From contig NZ_JAUALB010000001.1 of assembly GCF_030345795.1 (NCBI RefSeq), positions 2,165,001 through 2,229,000 on the forward strand: 64,000 bases of DNA, written 5' to 3'. The first letter of the stretch is position 1; the number at the start of each line of letters is the position of its first letter. This document shows, in pieces, positions 49,562 to 57,641 of this stretch. Position numbers and translations under genes: made by a program. This DNA comes from Micromonospora sp. WMMA1363 (lineage in GTDB: Bacteria > Actinomycetota > Actinomycetes > Mycobacteriales > Micromonosporaceae). A model generated the notes under the pieces. The model was not told the origin of the DNA and ran no database searches. It saw nothing but the letters and a program-made list of their open reading frames with translations.

Positions 49562-50489
49562 CGGCGGACTCCCCCAGGTACGCGGCGATCACCCGCGGGT
49601 CTCGACTGACCTCGGCCGGCGCGCCATCGGCGATCTTGCTGCCGAACTCCAACACGACGATCCGGTCGGTGACCCCCATGACCAGGCGCATGTCGTGCTC
49701 GATCAACAGCACGGTCACGCCCATGTCGCGAATCTTCCGGATCAGGTCGAGTAGCTCCTCCTTCTCCGCCGGGTTGAAGCCGGCCGCCGGCTCGTCCAGG
49801 CAGATCAGCTTCGGTTCGGTGCCGAGCGCACGGGCGATCTCCAGCCGGCGTTGGTAGCCGTACGGAAGGTTGCGCGCCGCGTCGTTGGCCCGGTCGGCGA
49901 TCCCGACGAAGCGCAGCAGCTCCATCGCCTTCTCCTCGGCCGCCCGCTCCTCCAGCACGTGCCGGGACAGTCCGAACGTGCCGGCGAAGGCTCGCCGGAT
50001 CTGCTGCCAGGTGCGCAGCGGGCCGGACTCGGCAGTGACCTGCGGCAGCTCCGCCGGCCCGGGCCGCCTGCGCGGGATCCGGAACAGCGCGCCGGGTACG
50101 CTGGTCCGGTGCCGGGAGTCCGTGCCGACGATGACGTTCTCCAGTGCCGACATCTCCGGGAAGAGCCGGATGTTCTGGAACGTCCGGGAGATGCCCAGCC
50201 TGCTGATCTGGTGGGGCTTGCGGCCGGTTACCCGCTGATCGCGGAACCGCACCGCACCGGCGGTCGGCTTGTAGACGCCGGTCATCACGTTGAAGCAGGT
50301 CGTCTTGCCGGCACCGTTCGGGCCGATCAGGCCGAGGATCTCCCCCTCGTGGATCTCGAAGCTGATCCCGTCGAGGGCGACCACGCCGCCGAAGCGGAGC
50401 GTGACGTCGTCGATCTGGAGCAGCGGCGTGCGGGGACCGGGCTGCGCCGGAATCTTCGGCGCCGCCGCACCGGTGGTCTCGTCAGACAT
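49551..50489 (-). CDS. livG: branched-chain amino acid ABC transporter ATP-binding protein LivG
   Basis: 312-residue ABC ATPase with Walker A GPNGAGKTT, LivG-type FQNIRLFPEMSALENV, signature region LPYGYQRRLEIARAL and Walker B LICLDEPAAGFNP. Compared with the usual ~255 residues there is an insert of about 45 between LENV and the signature (HRTSVPGALFRIPRRRPG and following), typical of actinobacterial LivG. The ATG at 50489 gives SDETTGAAAPKIPA; it overlaps the livM end by 8 bp. Confidence 0.95.
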   Translation of the reverse strand: MSDETTGAAAPKIPAQPGPRTPLLQIDDVTLRFGGVVALDGISFEIHEGEILGLIGPNGAGKTTCFNVMTGVYKPTAGAVRFRDQRVTGRKPHQISRLGISRTFQNIRLFPEMSALENVIVGTDSRHRTSVPGALFRIPRRRPGPAELPQVTAESGPLRTWQQIRRAFAGTFGLSRHVLEERAAEEKAMELLRFVGIADRANDAARNLPYGYQRRLEIARALGTEPKLICLDEPAAGFNPAEKEELLDLIRKIRDMGVTVLLIEHDMRLVMGVTDRIVVLEFGSKIADGAPAEVSRDPRVIAAYLGESADAA

Positions 50490-51639
50490 GAGCGGGCGCC
50501 TCCTCTGCCTCGGTCGCACGGTCCTTCAGCTCGCGGGTGCGCCGCCGGCTCGGGATCAGACCCTGCGGCCGCAGGATCATCACCATCACCATCGCCAGAC
50601 CGAACGCCAGCCACCGGTAGTCGGCGATCTCCCGGAACCGCTCCGGCAGGTACGCCAGCAGCACCGCGCCCAGCGAAACGCCCACCATGTTGCCCGAGCC
50701 GCCGACGACGACCATCGCGACGAAGAGGATCGACAGATTCACGTTGAACTGGGTCGGGTCGATGAACGCGTACCGGCTGGCGAAGAGCAGACCTGCCAGG
50801 CCACCCAGGGCAGCCCCGATCGCGAACGCCCATAGCTTGTACTTGAACGGGTAGACGCCCATCACCGCCGCGGCGTCCTCGTCCTCGCGGATCGCCAGCC
50901 AGGCCCGACCGACCCGGCTGTGCTCCAGCCGGCGCACCGCGAACACCATCACCAGGACGACGGTGATCGCCAGCCAATACCACGGCTTCACGTCGACCAA
51001 GCCGAAGAGCTCGTTGTCCGCCGACGGTGGCCCCTCCGGACCGGGGATCGCCGAGATGCCCTGCGGGCCGTTGGTGACGTTCTCGGAGTTACGGGCCACG
51101 ATCCGGATGATCTCGCCGAAGCCGAGCGTCACGATGGCCAGGTAGTCGCCGCGCAGCCGCAGCGTCGGCCAGCCGAGCAGGACGCCTGAGATCAGCGTGA
51201 GCACCAGCGCGATGAACGCGCACACCGCCCAGGTCACCGCCCACGTCTCCGGCAGGTCGAACTCCCGCTGGAACCATTTGACCACCGGGGAGTTCACCGA
51301 ACCGAACAGGGCGACGCTGTACGCGCCGATGGCGAAGAAGCCGATGTATCCCAGGTCGAGCAGACCGGCGAGGCCGATCACGACGTTGAGGCCGATCGCC
51401 ACCAGCACGTAGACGGCACAGGTGAAGAGCACGCCGGCCCAGTTGCTGCCGCCCTCGATCGAGTCGGTCCGCAGCCAGGTCAGGCCGGGGATGCCGAGCA
51501 GCGGCAGGTAGTACAGGAAGACCACGAAGGCGGCGAAGCCCAGCGCCCGCTGCCACTTCGGCAGGGCACGCCAACGGTCACCGACAGCACGCAGGGCGTT
51601 GACCCGTCCGCGGTCCAGGTTCCTGATCTTGTCGATCAT
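50482..51639 (-). CDS. livM: branched-chain amino acid ABC transporter permease LivM
   Basis: 385-residue permease with about ten membrane segments. LNVVIGLAGLLDLGYIGFFAIGAY is the conserved family region, and LAIREDEDAAAVMGVYPFKYKLWAF is the EAA-like loop that contacts the ATPases. The N-terminal ~40 residues are cytosolic and basic. The ATG at 51639 overlaps the livH stop by 4 nt, supporting this start over the open frame upstream. Confidence 0.95.
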   Translation of the reverse strand: MIDKIRNLDRGRVNALRAVGDRWRALPKWQRALGFAAFVVFLYYLPLLGIPGLTWLRTDSIEGGSNWAGVLFTCAVYVLVAIGLNVVIGLAGLLDLGYIGFFAIGAYSVALFGSVNSPVVKWFQREFDLPETWAVTWAVCAFIALVLTLISGVLLGWPTLRLRGDYLAIVTLGFGEIIRIVARNSENVTNGPQGISAIPGPEGPPSADNELFGLVDVKPWYWLAITVVLVMVFAVRRLEHSRVGRAWLAIREDEDAAAVMGVYPFKYKLWAFAIGAALGGLAGLLFASRYAFIDPTQFNVNLSILFVAMVVVGGSGNMVGVSLGAVLLAYLPERFREIADYRWLAFGLAMVMVMILRPQGLIPSRRRTRELKDRATEAEEAPAHV

Positions 51640-52619
51640 GCCCGTGCCCTCCCCAGCGACTCGCCCAAGATCCCGGTGGGACGGAACATCAGCACCACGA
51701 CCAGCACGACGAAGGCGATGACGTCCTCCCAGTTGGAGGCGAAGAGGGTCGCGCCGTAGACCTCGACGATGCCGAGCAGCATGCCACCCACCAGCGCGCC
51801 GCGTAGGTTGCCGATGCCGCCGAGCACCGCCGCGGTGAACGCCTTGAGACCGAGCACGAAGCCGACGGTGTTCAGCGTGAAGCCGAACCGCATGCTCCAC
51901 AGCAACGCCGCCGCGCCGGCCATGATGCCGCCGAGCACGAAGATCAGCATGATCACGCGCTCCTGGTTGACGCCCATCAGGGCCGCCGTCTCCGGGTTCT
52001 GCGCCACCGCCCGCACCCCGCGCCCGTACCGGGTCTTGTTGATGAACCAGTCCAGGGCGGCCATCATCCCCACGGCCGCGACGAAGACGATCACCTGGAC
52101 GTTCGTGATGCTGGTGTTCGCGATCGTGAGGAGCGTCTCCTGCTCAATGATCGTCGGCATGCCCACGATCTGCCGGGCCCGCCCGAACATCGACGGCAAC
52201 ACGCCGCCGAGCAGCTTCGGCAACACCAGCCCGAAGACCTCGATCAGCACCAGCGACAGGCCGATGGCGGTGATCAGGAAGATCAGGGGTGGGGCGTTCT
52301 TGCGCCGCAGCGGACGGTATGCGATTCGCTCGATGGCGAGCGCGGTACCGCCGGAGGCAAGGGCCGCGACGATCAGGCCGAGGACCAGGAACAGCACCGC
52401 CTGGCCGATCGGCGGATTGTTCTCCACGCCGAACGCGGTCCACAGGCCGAGCACCGCGAACGTGCCGACCATGAACACCTCAGAATGCGCAAAGTTGATC
52501 AGACGCAGGACGCCGTAGACGAGGGTGTAGCCAAGGGCGATCAGGGCGTAGATCGCCCCCTTTGACAGCCCGTCGACGGTGTGCTGGCCGATGTGGCCGA
52601 AGAGGTCGTCGAAATTCAC
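51636..52619 (-). CDS. livH: branched-chain amino acid ABC transporter permease LivH
   Basis: 327-residue permease with about eight membrane segments. GLSKGAIYALIALGYTLVYGVLRLINFAHSEVFMVG is the LivH signature region and AVAQNPETAALMGVNQERVI the coupling loop. It follows livJ after a 64-bp spacer that contains a strong hairpin, and overlaps livM. Confidence 0.95.
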   Translation of the reverse strand: MNFDDLFGHIGQHTVDGLSKGAIYALIALGYTLVYGVLRLINFAHSEVFMVGTFAVLGLWTAFGVENNPPIGQAVLFLVLGLIVAALASGGTALAIERIAYRPLRRKNAPPLIFLITAIGLSLVLIEVFGLVLPKLLGGVLPSMFGRARQIVGMPTIIEQETLLTIANTSITNVQVIVFVAAVGMMAALDWFINKTRYGRGVRAVAQNPETAALMGVNQERVIMLIFVLGGIMAGAAALLWSMRFGFTLNTVGFVLGLKAFTAAVLGGIGNLRGALVGGMLLGIVEVYGATLFASNWEDVIAFVVLVVVLMFRPTGILGESLGRARA

Positions 52620-52638
52620 CGGGGTCTCCTTGCATCGA

Positions 52639-52668
52639 GTGCGGCCGGGGCGAACACCCCGGCCGCAC
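52639..52668 (-). terminator. intercistronic hairpin between livJ and livH
   Basis: A perfect 12-bp stem (GTGCGGCCGGGG / CCCCGGCCGCAC) with a 6-nt loop lies 15 bp after the livJ stop and about 20 bp before the livH start. It may cut transcription partially or protect the livJ message, giving more binding protein than permease. Confidence 0.7.
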
Positions 52669-52683
52669 TCCCAGTGCTGGTCA

Positions 52684-53835
52684 TCAGCTGAGCTTGAGCT
52701 CCTGCAACGGTTCGAACGTCGTGCCCTTGATCTCGTAGGCCCAGATGACGACCTTCGACGGGTCGACGTCGCCGTTGTCAGCGAACTTGATGTACTTCGA
52801 GACGCCCTGCTTGTCGTACGACTTCACGTACTCCAGGATCTCGGCGCGGCTCTTCTTGCCGTCCTTGAAGGCGTCCGCGAAGACCTGCGCGGCGTCGAAG
52901 CCCTCCGCACCGTAGGCGCCCGGCGCCTGGCCGTACTCCTTCTGGTAGTCGGCCGTGAAGGTGCCGCCGGCCTTGTCCGCCGGGAGGCAGGGGCACGTGA
53001 TGATGGCGCCGTCGGCGCCGCCGGAGGCACCCTGCGGGAAGGCCGGGTCGTAGAGACCGTCCGGGCCGACGAACTTCGCCTGCACGCCGGCGGCCCGCAA
53101 CTGGCGGACCAGCGGAGCGGCCTCCCGGGTGTAGCCGCCGTGGAAGACGTAGTCGGCGTTCGCAGCCTTGATCTTGGAGATGGTCGCGTCGAACTGCGCC
53201 TGCTTCTCCTGGATCTTGTCGCTGCCGACAAGCGCGCCGCCGAGGTTCTTGCCCAGCTCGGCGACGATACCGGCGCCATAGGCGCTGCCGTCGTCGATGG
53301 TGAACACCCGCTGCGCGTTCTGCGACTTCAGGTACGTCGAGACCGCGCCTGCCTGGGTACCGTCGTTGCCGACCACCCGGAAGAACGACTTGTTGCCCTT
53401 CTGGGTCAGGTCGATCCGGGTCGCAGACGGGCTGACCATGGCCAGACCGGCGGCCTCGTAGACCGGCATCGTCGCGTCGGTCTCACCAGAGAAGTGACCA
53501 CCGATGACGCCGAGGAACGACTCGTCGCCGGCAACCTGGTTGGCGACCGGGGTGGCCTGGGCCGGGTCGCCCTGGGTGTCGAACTCCTGCATAGTAATCT
53601 TGCAGTCGGGGTTCGCGTCGTTGTGCTGCTTGATCGCCAGCTTCGCGCCATTCAGCGACGGCAGCACCAGACCGGCGTTGTCACCACTGAACGCGCCGAA
53701 GATCGCGATCTTGCCGCCACAGTCGCCGGACGCGGCACCGCCGTCACCGCCACCGGAGTCCTGGCAACCCGCGGCGGCCACCAGCACCGCGGCGAGCGCG
53801 GCAGTTCCCAGCACTCTTGAATAGCTACGCCTCAC
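52684..53835 (-). CDS. livJ: branched-chain amino acid substrate-binding lipoprotein LivJ
   Basis: 383-residue periplasmic-binding-type lipoprotein. RRSYSRVLGTAALAAVLVAAAGC is the signal peptide with a lipobox cysteine at about 23, then a Gly/Ser/Asp linker. IAIFGAFSGDNAGLV, VIGGHFSGETDATMPVYEAAGLAMVSPSATRIDLT and FFRVVGNDGTQAGAV are typical of the Leu/Ile/Val-binding family. The GTG at 53835 has GGAGG 9 nt upstream. The real ligand could also be another amino acid or urea-like compound. Confidence 0.94.
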   Translation of the reverse strand: MRRSYSRVLGTAALAAVLVAAAGCQDSGGGDGGAASGDCGGKIAIFGAFSGDNAGLVLPSLNGAKLAIKQHNDANPDCKITMQEFDTQGDPAQATPVANQVAGDESFLGVIGGHFSGETDATMPVYEAAGLAMVSPSATRIDLTQKGNKSFFRVVGNDGTQAGAVSTYLKSQNAQRVFTIDDGSAYGAGIVAELGKNLGGALVGSDKIQEKQAQFDATISKIKAANADYVFHGGYTREAAPLVRQLRAAGVQAKFVGPDGLYDPAFPQGASGGADGAIITCPCLPADKAGGTFTADYQKEYGQAPGAYGAEGFDAAQVFADAFKDGKKSRAEILEYVKSYDKQGVSKYIKFADNGDVDPSKVVIWAYEIKGTTFEPLQELKLS

Positions 53836-54749
53836 GGCTATTGACCTCCTCCAGATGCAGGGGCCCGGCGCACCCTGGGCGGCGGCGCGGCGCCAGCTCG
53901 GCACCACCGTCCGGGTGAAAATCCGTACACCTGCGTTACGGCTCGTGATGGCGGAGCGTACCGACACTCATACAGTCTCGGAAGAGCCTCGCGCAGGGTC
54001 TGCGAAACCGTTACGAAGACGTGCACGATTGAGCGGAGGCCGTAACAGGTCAATCCCCTGACCGGTCCTTAGACCAGCGGCCGCCCAACAGGTGAGATGA
54101 TGATCGACGCTTGAATCCCAAACTCCGACACGATCCGGGGTAGTCCGTCGACCCTCCCCGGGGCCCGTGACAACCACCCACCCGCGCCATCACCTATTGT
54201 CACCCATCAGTGGTCACCACCACGTCCCGATCGACGCCGCTGACTGCAGCGAACGACCGTGCCACCTCACTCCGGGACCCGACCGATCCGCCGACAACCC
54301 CAGGCGGTGCCGCGCCCCGTCGTGGACCGCCGCGTCGGACGACACCCACACCCGCACCGCTGGACCGGTCGCCCACCATCCGCGGACACCACCGGCTTCG
54401 GCTCGTACGGCTCGAACGACGGCGCCGTCACCTCCACCAACGCGCCGTCCGGACGCTGTCGCCCGGCGCTCACCCGGCGACCCGCTCACCACGTACCAGG
54501 GCCCACCGCAGGCGACCGCGTCCCGCCGACCCGCAACACCCGACCCGGCACGGCGGACCGCGCGACCGGCGACCACACGGGACGGATTTAGGGCGTCACG
54601 TCCACGGTGGTGGCCCGCTCACCGCCCGGCACAGCGGCACCACGACAACCGCGAGCGCCGCCGTCCACCGCCGTATCCGCACGGGATCCGACGCCATCGA
54701 CCAGACCACGGTTCGCGAGGGCCACATCCGCTCAGGTGGCCGGGCGCGC
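53836..54749. other. 914-bp region between livJ and the ANTAR regulator
   Basis: The livJ leader holds three GTNAC motifs (53935-53939, 54010-54014, 54042-54046). The rest has several short open frames, none with recognised similarity. A minus-strand stretch around 54260-54700 begins like a signal peptide (RRWTAALAVVVVPLCRA) but is soon broken by stops, so a decayed secreted-protein gene is possible. I do not annotate it as a gene. Confidence 0.45.
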
Positions 54750-54765
54750 TCAGGTGGCCGGGCGC
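54730..54765. repeat. 18-bp tandem duplication over the stop of the ANTAR gene
   Basis: GCTCAGGTGGCCGGGCGC occurs at 54730-54747 and again at 54748-54765. The second copy contains the stop codon of the response regulator. Confidence 0.9.
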
Positions 54766-55370
54766 GTCACCTCGCCGCCGGCGGTCTCGGCGAGGATCCG
54801 CTCGGCGACCTCCTTCATGGTCATCCGATGGTCCATCGCGGTGCGCTGGATCCACTTGAAGGCCTGCGGCTCGGTCATCCCGTACGTCGTCATCAGCGCG
54901 CCCTTGGCACGCTCGACGGTCTTGCGGACCTCCAGGCGGTCGGTCAGGCCGGCGACCTCGGACTCCAGCGCGGCGATCTCCGAGTAGCGGGACAGCGCGA
55001 TCTCCACCGCCGGAACCAGGTCAGTCTTCTGGAAGGGCTTGACCAGGTAGGCCATCGCGCCCGCCGCCCGCGCCCGCTCCACCAGGTCCCGCTGGCTGAA
55101 CGCGGTCAGGATGATCACCGGAGCGATCCGGGCACCGGCAATCCGCTCGGCGGCTGCCAGCCCGTCCATGATCGGCATCTTGATGTCGAGGATGACCAGG
55201 TCGGGCTTCAACTCCTCGGCGAGGCGGACCGCGGCCTCCCCGTCGCCGGCCTCGCCGACGACCTCGTAGCCCTCCTCGACGAGCATCTCGGCGAGGTCCA
55301 GCCGGATGAGCGCCTCGTCCTCGGCGATCAGTACCCGCCTGCGCTCGGCATCCGTCTGCGTCTCGGCCAC
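54750..55370 (-). CDS. pdtaR: ANTAR-domain response regulator (PdtaR-like)
   Basis: 206-residue response regulator. The receiver domain has acidic residues in IAEDEALIRLD, phosphoacceptor Asp62 in LDIKMP, TAFSQRD and the VKPF lysine near 112. The C-terminal ANTAR domain (AKGALMTTYGMTEPQAFKWIQRTAMDHRMTMKEVAERIL) binds paired RNA hairpins and causes antitermination. Orthologues pair with a PdtaS-type histidine kinase, which is not in the window. The GTG at 55370 has GGGAG 7 nt upstream. A -10-like TAGGCT lies about 50 bp further up. Confidence 0.93.
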   Translation of the reverse strand: MAETQTDAERRRVLIAEDEALIRLDLAEMLVEEGYEVVGEAGDGEAAVRLAEELKPDLVILDIKMPIMDGLAAAERIAGARIAPVIILTAFSQRDLVERARAAGAMAYLVKPFQKTDLVPAVEIALSRYSEIAALESEVAGLTDRLEVRKTVERAKGALMTTYGMTEPQAFKWIQRTAMDHRMTMKEVAERILAETAGGEVTRPAT

Positions 55371-55474
55371 GAGCCACTCCCACCAGTCCGTACCCGACAC
55401 CCGACCGGCCGGGTGCCACGGCCCTTAGCCTAGTGGGTACTCTATGAGGCGCCACTGAGGCGTTCCGCGAGGAT

Positions 55475-55551
55475 GTCCCCGTATTCCAACCGGTAGAGAA
55501 ACGGAGCTCAAACCTCCGACAGTGTGGGTTCGAATCCCACCGGGGACACCA
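55475..55551 (+). tRNA. tRNA with anticodon CAA (Leu-type) but short variable loop
   Basis: 77-nt cloverleaf including CCA. The acceptor stem GTCCCCG/CGGGGAC, anticodon stem CGGAG/CTCCG and T stem GTGGG/CCCAC (with TTCGAAT) are fully paired; the D stem has three pairs (TTC/GAA). The anticodon loop CTCAAAC gives CAA, which reads the Leu codon UUG; the discriminator is A73 and CCA is encoded. The variable region has only about 5 nt (class I), whereas bacterial tRNA-Leu is normally class II with a long arm. Identity as Leu is therefore by anticodon only. Confidence 0.85.
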
Positions 55552-55613
55552 CCTGCTGCACGACCGCCCGACCTGTTGCCCGAACGCCCGACGAGAAGTC
55601 GGGCGCCGACCGG

Positions 55614-56774
55614 TCAGACCACCGTGGCGAGCGCCACCTCGAGGTCCGCGCGCAGGTCCTCCGGGTCCTCCAGGCCGACGGAGACGCGCAGCAGGCCGCC
55701 GACCGGCTTGGCCTCGCCCGCCACCGGCCGGTGGGTGAGCGACGCGGGGTGCTGGATCAGCGTGTCCACCCCGCCCAACGACACCGCGTGGGTGATCAGT
55801 CGGCAGGCGCCGGCGACGGCGGCCGCGGCGGGCGCGCCGCCGACCACCTCGAAGGCGAGAAGGCTGCCCGGGCCGGACATCTGGCGGCCGACGAGCCCGG
55901 CGGGGTCGTGCAGCGACGGGTGGTGCACACGCGCGACGGCCGGGTGTTCGGCGAGCCAGGCGGCGAGTTTCTCGGCGCCGGCCTGCTGGGCACGCACCCG
56001 CAGCGGCAGGGTCTGCAGGCCGCGGTGGGCGAGGTACGCGCCGAGCGGGTGCAGGATCGCGCCGGTGAGCGCCCGCACCTGCCGCAGCCGGGCAGCCCAG
56101 CCGGTGTCGCAGGCGACGACCCCGGCCAGCACGTCGCCGTGGCCGCCGATGCTCTTGGTGGCGCTGTGCAGGACGAGGGCCGCACCGTGCCGGGCGGGTT
56201 GCTGGAGTACGGGGGTGGCGACGGTGTTGTCGACCAGCAGCGGCACGTGGCCGGCGGCGCGGGCGAGTGCGGCGATGTCGACGAGGTCGAGGGTGGGGTT
56301 GGCGGGCGTCTCGACGATGACGAGCGCGGTGTCCGGCCGGACGGTGGCGGCGACCTCGTCCGGGTGGGCCCAGGTTACCTCGGTGCCGAGCAGGCCGGTG
56401 GCGAGGACGTGGTCGGTGCCGCCGTAGAGCGGGCGGACGGCGACGAGGTGCCGCTTCCCGTCCCGGGTGGCGGCGAGCAGGGCGGCGGTGACGGCGGCCA
56501 TGCCGCTGCCGAAGGCGACAGCGTCGGTCGTGCCCTCGAGGTCGGCGAGGGCGGTCTCGAAGCGGGCCACGGTCGGGTTCCAGAGCCGCTGGTAGACGGC
56601 AGTGCCGCCGGCCGGGAGGGTGCCGCCGGTGGCGAGGGTCTCGTACGCGTCGCCGCCGGCGTCGACCGAGGGCAGCGGATTGGTGGTGGACAGGTCAATG
56701 GGCGGCGCGTGGACGCCGAGGGCGGCGAGGTCGTCGCGGCCGGCGTGCACGGCTCGGGTGTCCACGGTCGTCAT
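55614..56774 (-). CDS. Cys/Met metabolism PLP-dependent enzyme (cystathionine gamma-synthase/lyase type)
   Basis: 386-residue fold-type I PLP enzyme of the trans-sulfuration family. The PLP lysine is Lys207 in HSATKSIGGHGD; YQRLWNPTVARFETALADLEG and FGSGMAAVTAALLA are the conserved N-terminal parts, ETPANPTLDLVDI and VDNTVATPVLQQP the cofactor-binding strands. Whether it is a synthase, cystathionine gamma-lyase or methionine gamma-lyase cannot be told. Divergent from an Lrp-type regulator, with shared operator-like repeats, which suggests amino acid-dependent control. The start is an ATG at 56774 without a strong ribosome binding site. Confidence 0.88.
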   Translation of the reverse strand: MTTVDTRAVHAGRDDLAALGVHAPPIDLSTTNPLPSVDAGGDAYETLATGGTLPAGGTAVYQRLWNPTVARFETALADLEGTTDAVAFGSGMAAVTAALLAATRDGKRHLVAVRPLYGGTDHVLATGLLGTEVTWAHPDEVAATVRPDTALVIVETPANPTLDLVDIAALARAAGHVPLLVDNTVATPVLQQPARHGAALVLHSATKSIGGHGDVLAGVVACDTGWAARLRQVRALTGAILHPLGAYLAHRGLQTLPLRVRAQQAGAEKLAAWLAEHPAVARVHHPSLHDPAGLVGRQMSGPGSLLAFEVVGGAPAAAAVAGACRLITHAVSLGGVDTLIQHPASLTHRPVAGEAKPVGGLLRVSVGLEDPEDLRADLEVALATVV

Positions 56775-56785
56775 GCCGGAAGGAT

Positions 56786-56829
56786 CGAATATCTGGCCCC
56801 ATCGACGCAAGAGTAGCGAATATCATTCG
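56786..56829. promoter_or_regulatory. operator-like repeats between the PLP enzyme and the Lrp regulator
   Basis: CGAATATC occurs at 56786-56793 and 56817-56824, 31 bp apart (three helical turns). The second is part of the palindrome CGAATATCATTCG (56817-56829). A -10-like TACTCT for the PLP enzyme is at 56813-56818 on the minus strand and overlaps it. Confidence 0.55.
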
Positions 56830-56875
56830 GTATAGACGCCTAGCAGGGCAATCCGATTCGGGAGAGGATGTCGGT

Positions 56876-57355
56876 ATGCCCGTCACACCGAACGATCTTC
56901 GGCCGTACGCGAGCCTGGACGACACCGATCGCGCGATCCTGGCGGAGCTGGCCGCGGACGGCCGGCTGCCGAACAACGCCCTCGCCGAGCGGGTGGGGGT
57001 GGCACCGTCGACCTGCCTGGCGCGGACCCGGGCGCTGCGGGAGTGCGGGGCCATCCGCGGGTTCCACGCCGAGGTCGACCCGGCGGCGATGGGCCTGCCG
57101 TTGCAGGCACTGGTGTCGGTCCGGCTCTCGGCGCACGACCGGGCGGTGGTGGACGCGTTCCGGGCCCGGTCGGTACGGCTCCCGGGGGTGGTGTCGGTGT
57201 TCCACGTGGCCGGCGCGGAGGACTATGTGCTGCACCTGCGGGCAGCCTCGGCGGACGCGCTGCGGGACTTCGTGCTCGACCATCTGGCGGTGGACCCGGC
57301 GGTGCAGCACACCCAGACCAGTCTGATCTTCGAGCAGGCACGGGGCGTGGGGTAG
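56876..57355 (+). CDS. Lrp/AsnC family transcriptional regulator
   Basis: 159-residue feast/famine regulator. The N-terminal helix-turn-helix (LDDTDRAILAELAADGRLPNNALAERVGVAPSTCLARTRALRECG) is followed by the RAM/AsnC ligand-binding domain (ALVSVRLSAHDRAVVDAF, VVSVFHVAGAEDYVLHLRA). It probably controls the divergent PLP enzyme in response to an amino acid. The ATG at 56876 has GGGAGAGG about 8 nt upstream; another ATG at 56868 is out of frame. Confidence 0.93.
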   Translation: MPVTPNDLRPYASLDDTDRAILAELAADGRLPNNALAERVGVAPSTCLARTRALRECGAIRGFHAEVDPAAMGLPLQALVSVRLSAHDRAVVDAFRARSVRLPGVVSVFHVAGAEDYVLHLRAASADALRDFVLDHLAVDPAVQHTQTSLIFEQARGVG

Positions 57356-57641
57356 GGCACGAACCGGAACAGACCCGGGCTGCGGCGGGTTGGCCAGAAT
57401 TATGATCGACGTACCGATGTCCGTTCTTGATCTTGCTCCGGTGGCGCGCGACGCCGGCACCGGGGAGGCACTGCGGCACACCACCGAGCTGGCCCGGCGG
57501 GTGGAGGAACTGGGCTACCACCGGTTCTGGGTGGCCGAGCACCACAACATGCCGGCGATCGCGTCGTCGGCGCCGGCGGTACTGCTGGCGCATCTGGCGG
57601 CGCACACCACCACCATCCGGATGGGGATGCTCCTATGGATG

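Noticed and set aside
54214..54576. 120-codon minus-strand frame in the livJ-pdtaR gap
   Set aside because: Composition is Arg/Gly/Val-rich, it has no ribosome binding site or similarity; possibly part of a decayed gene, not annotated.
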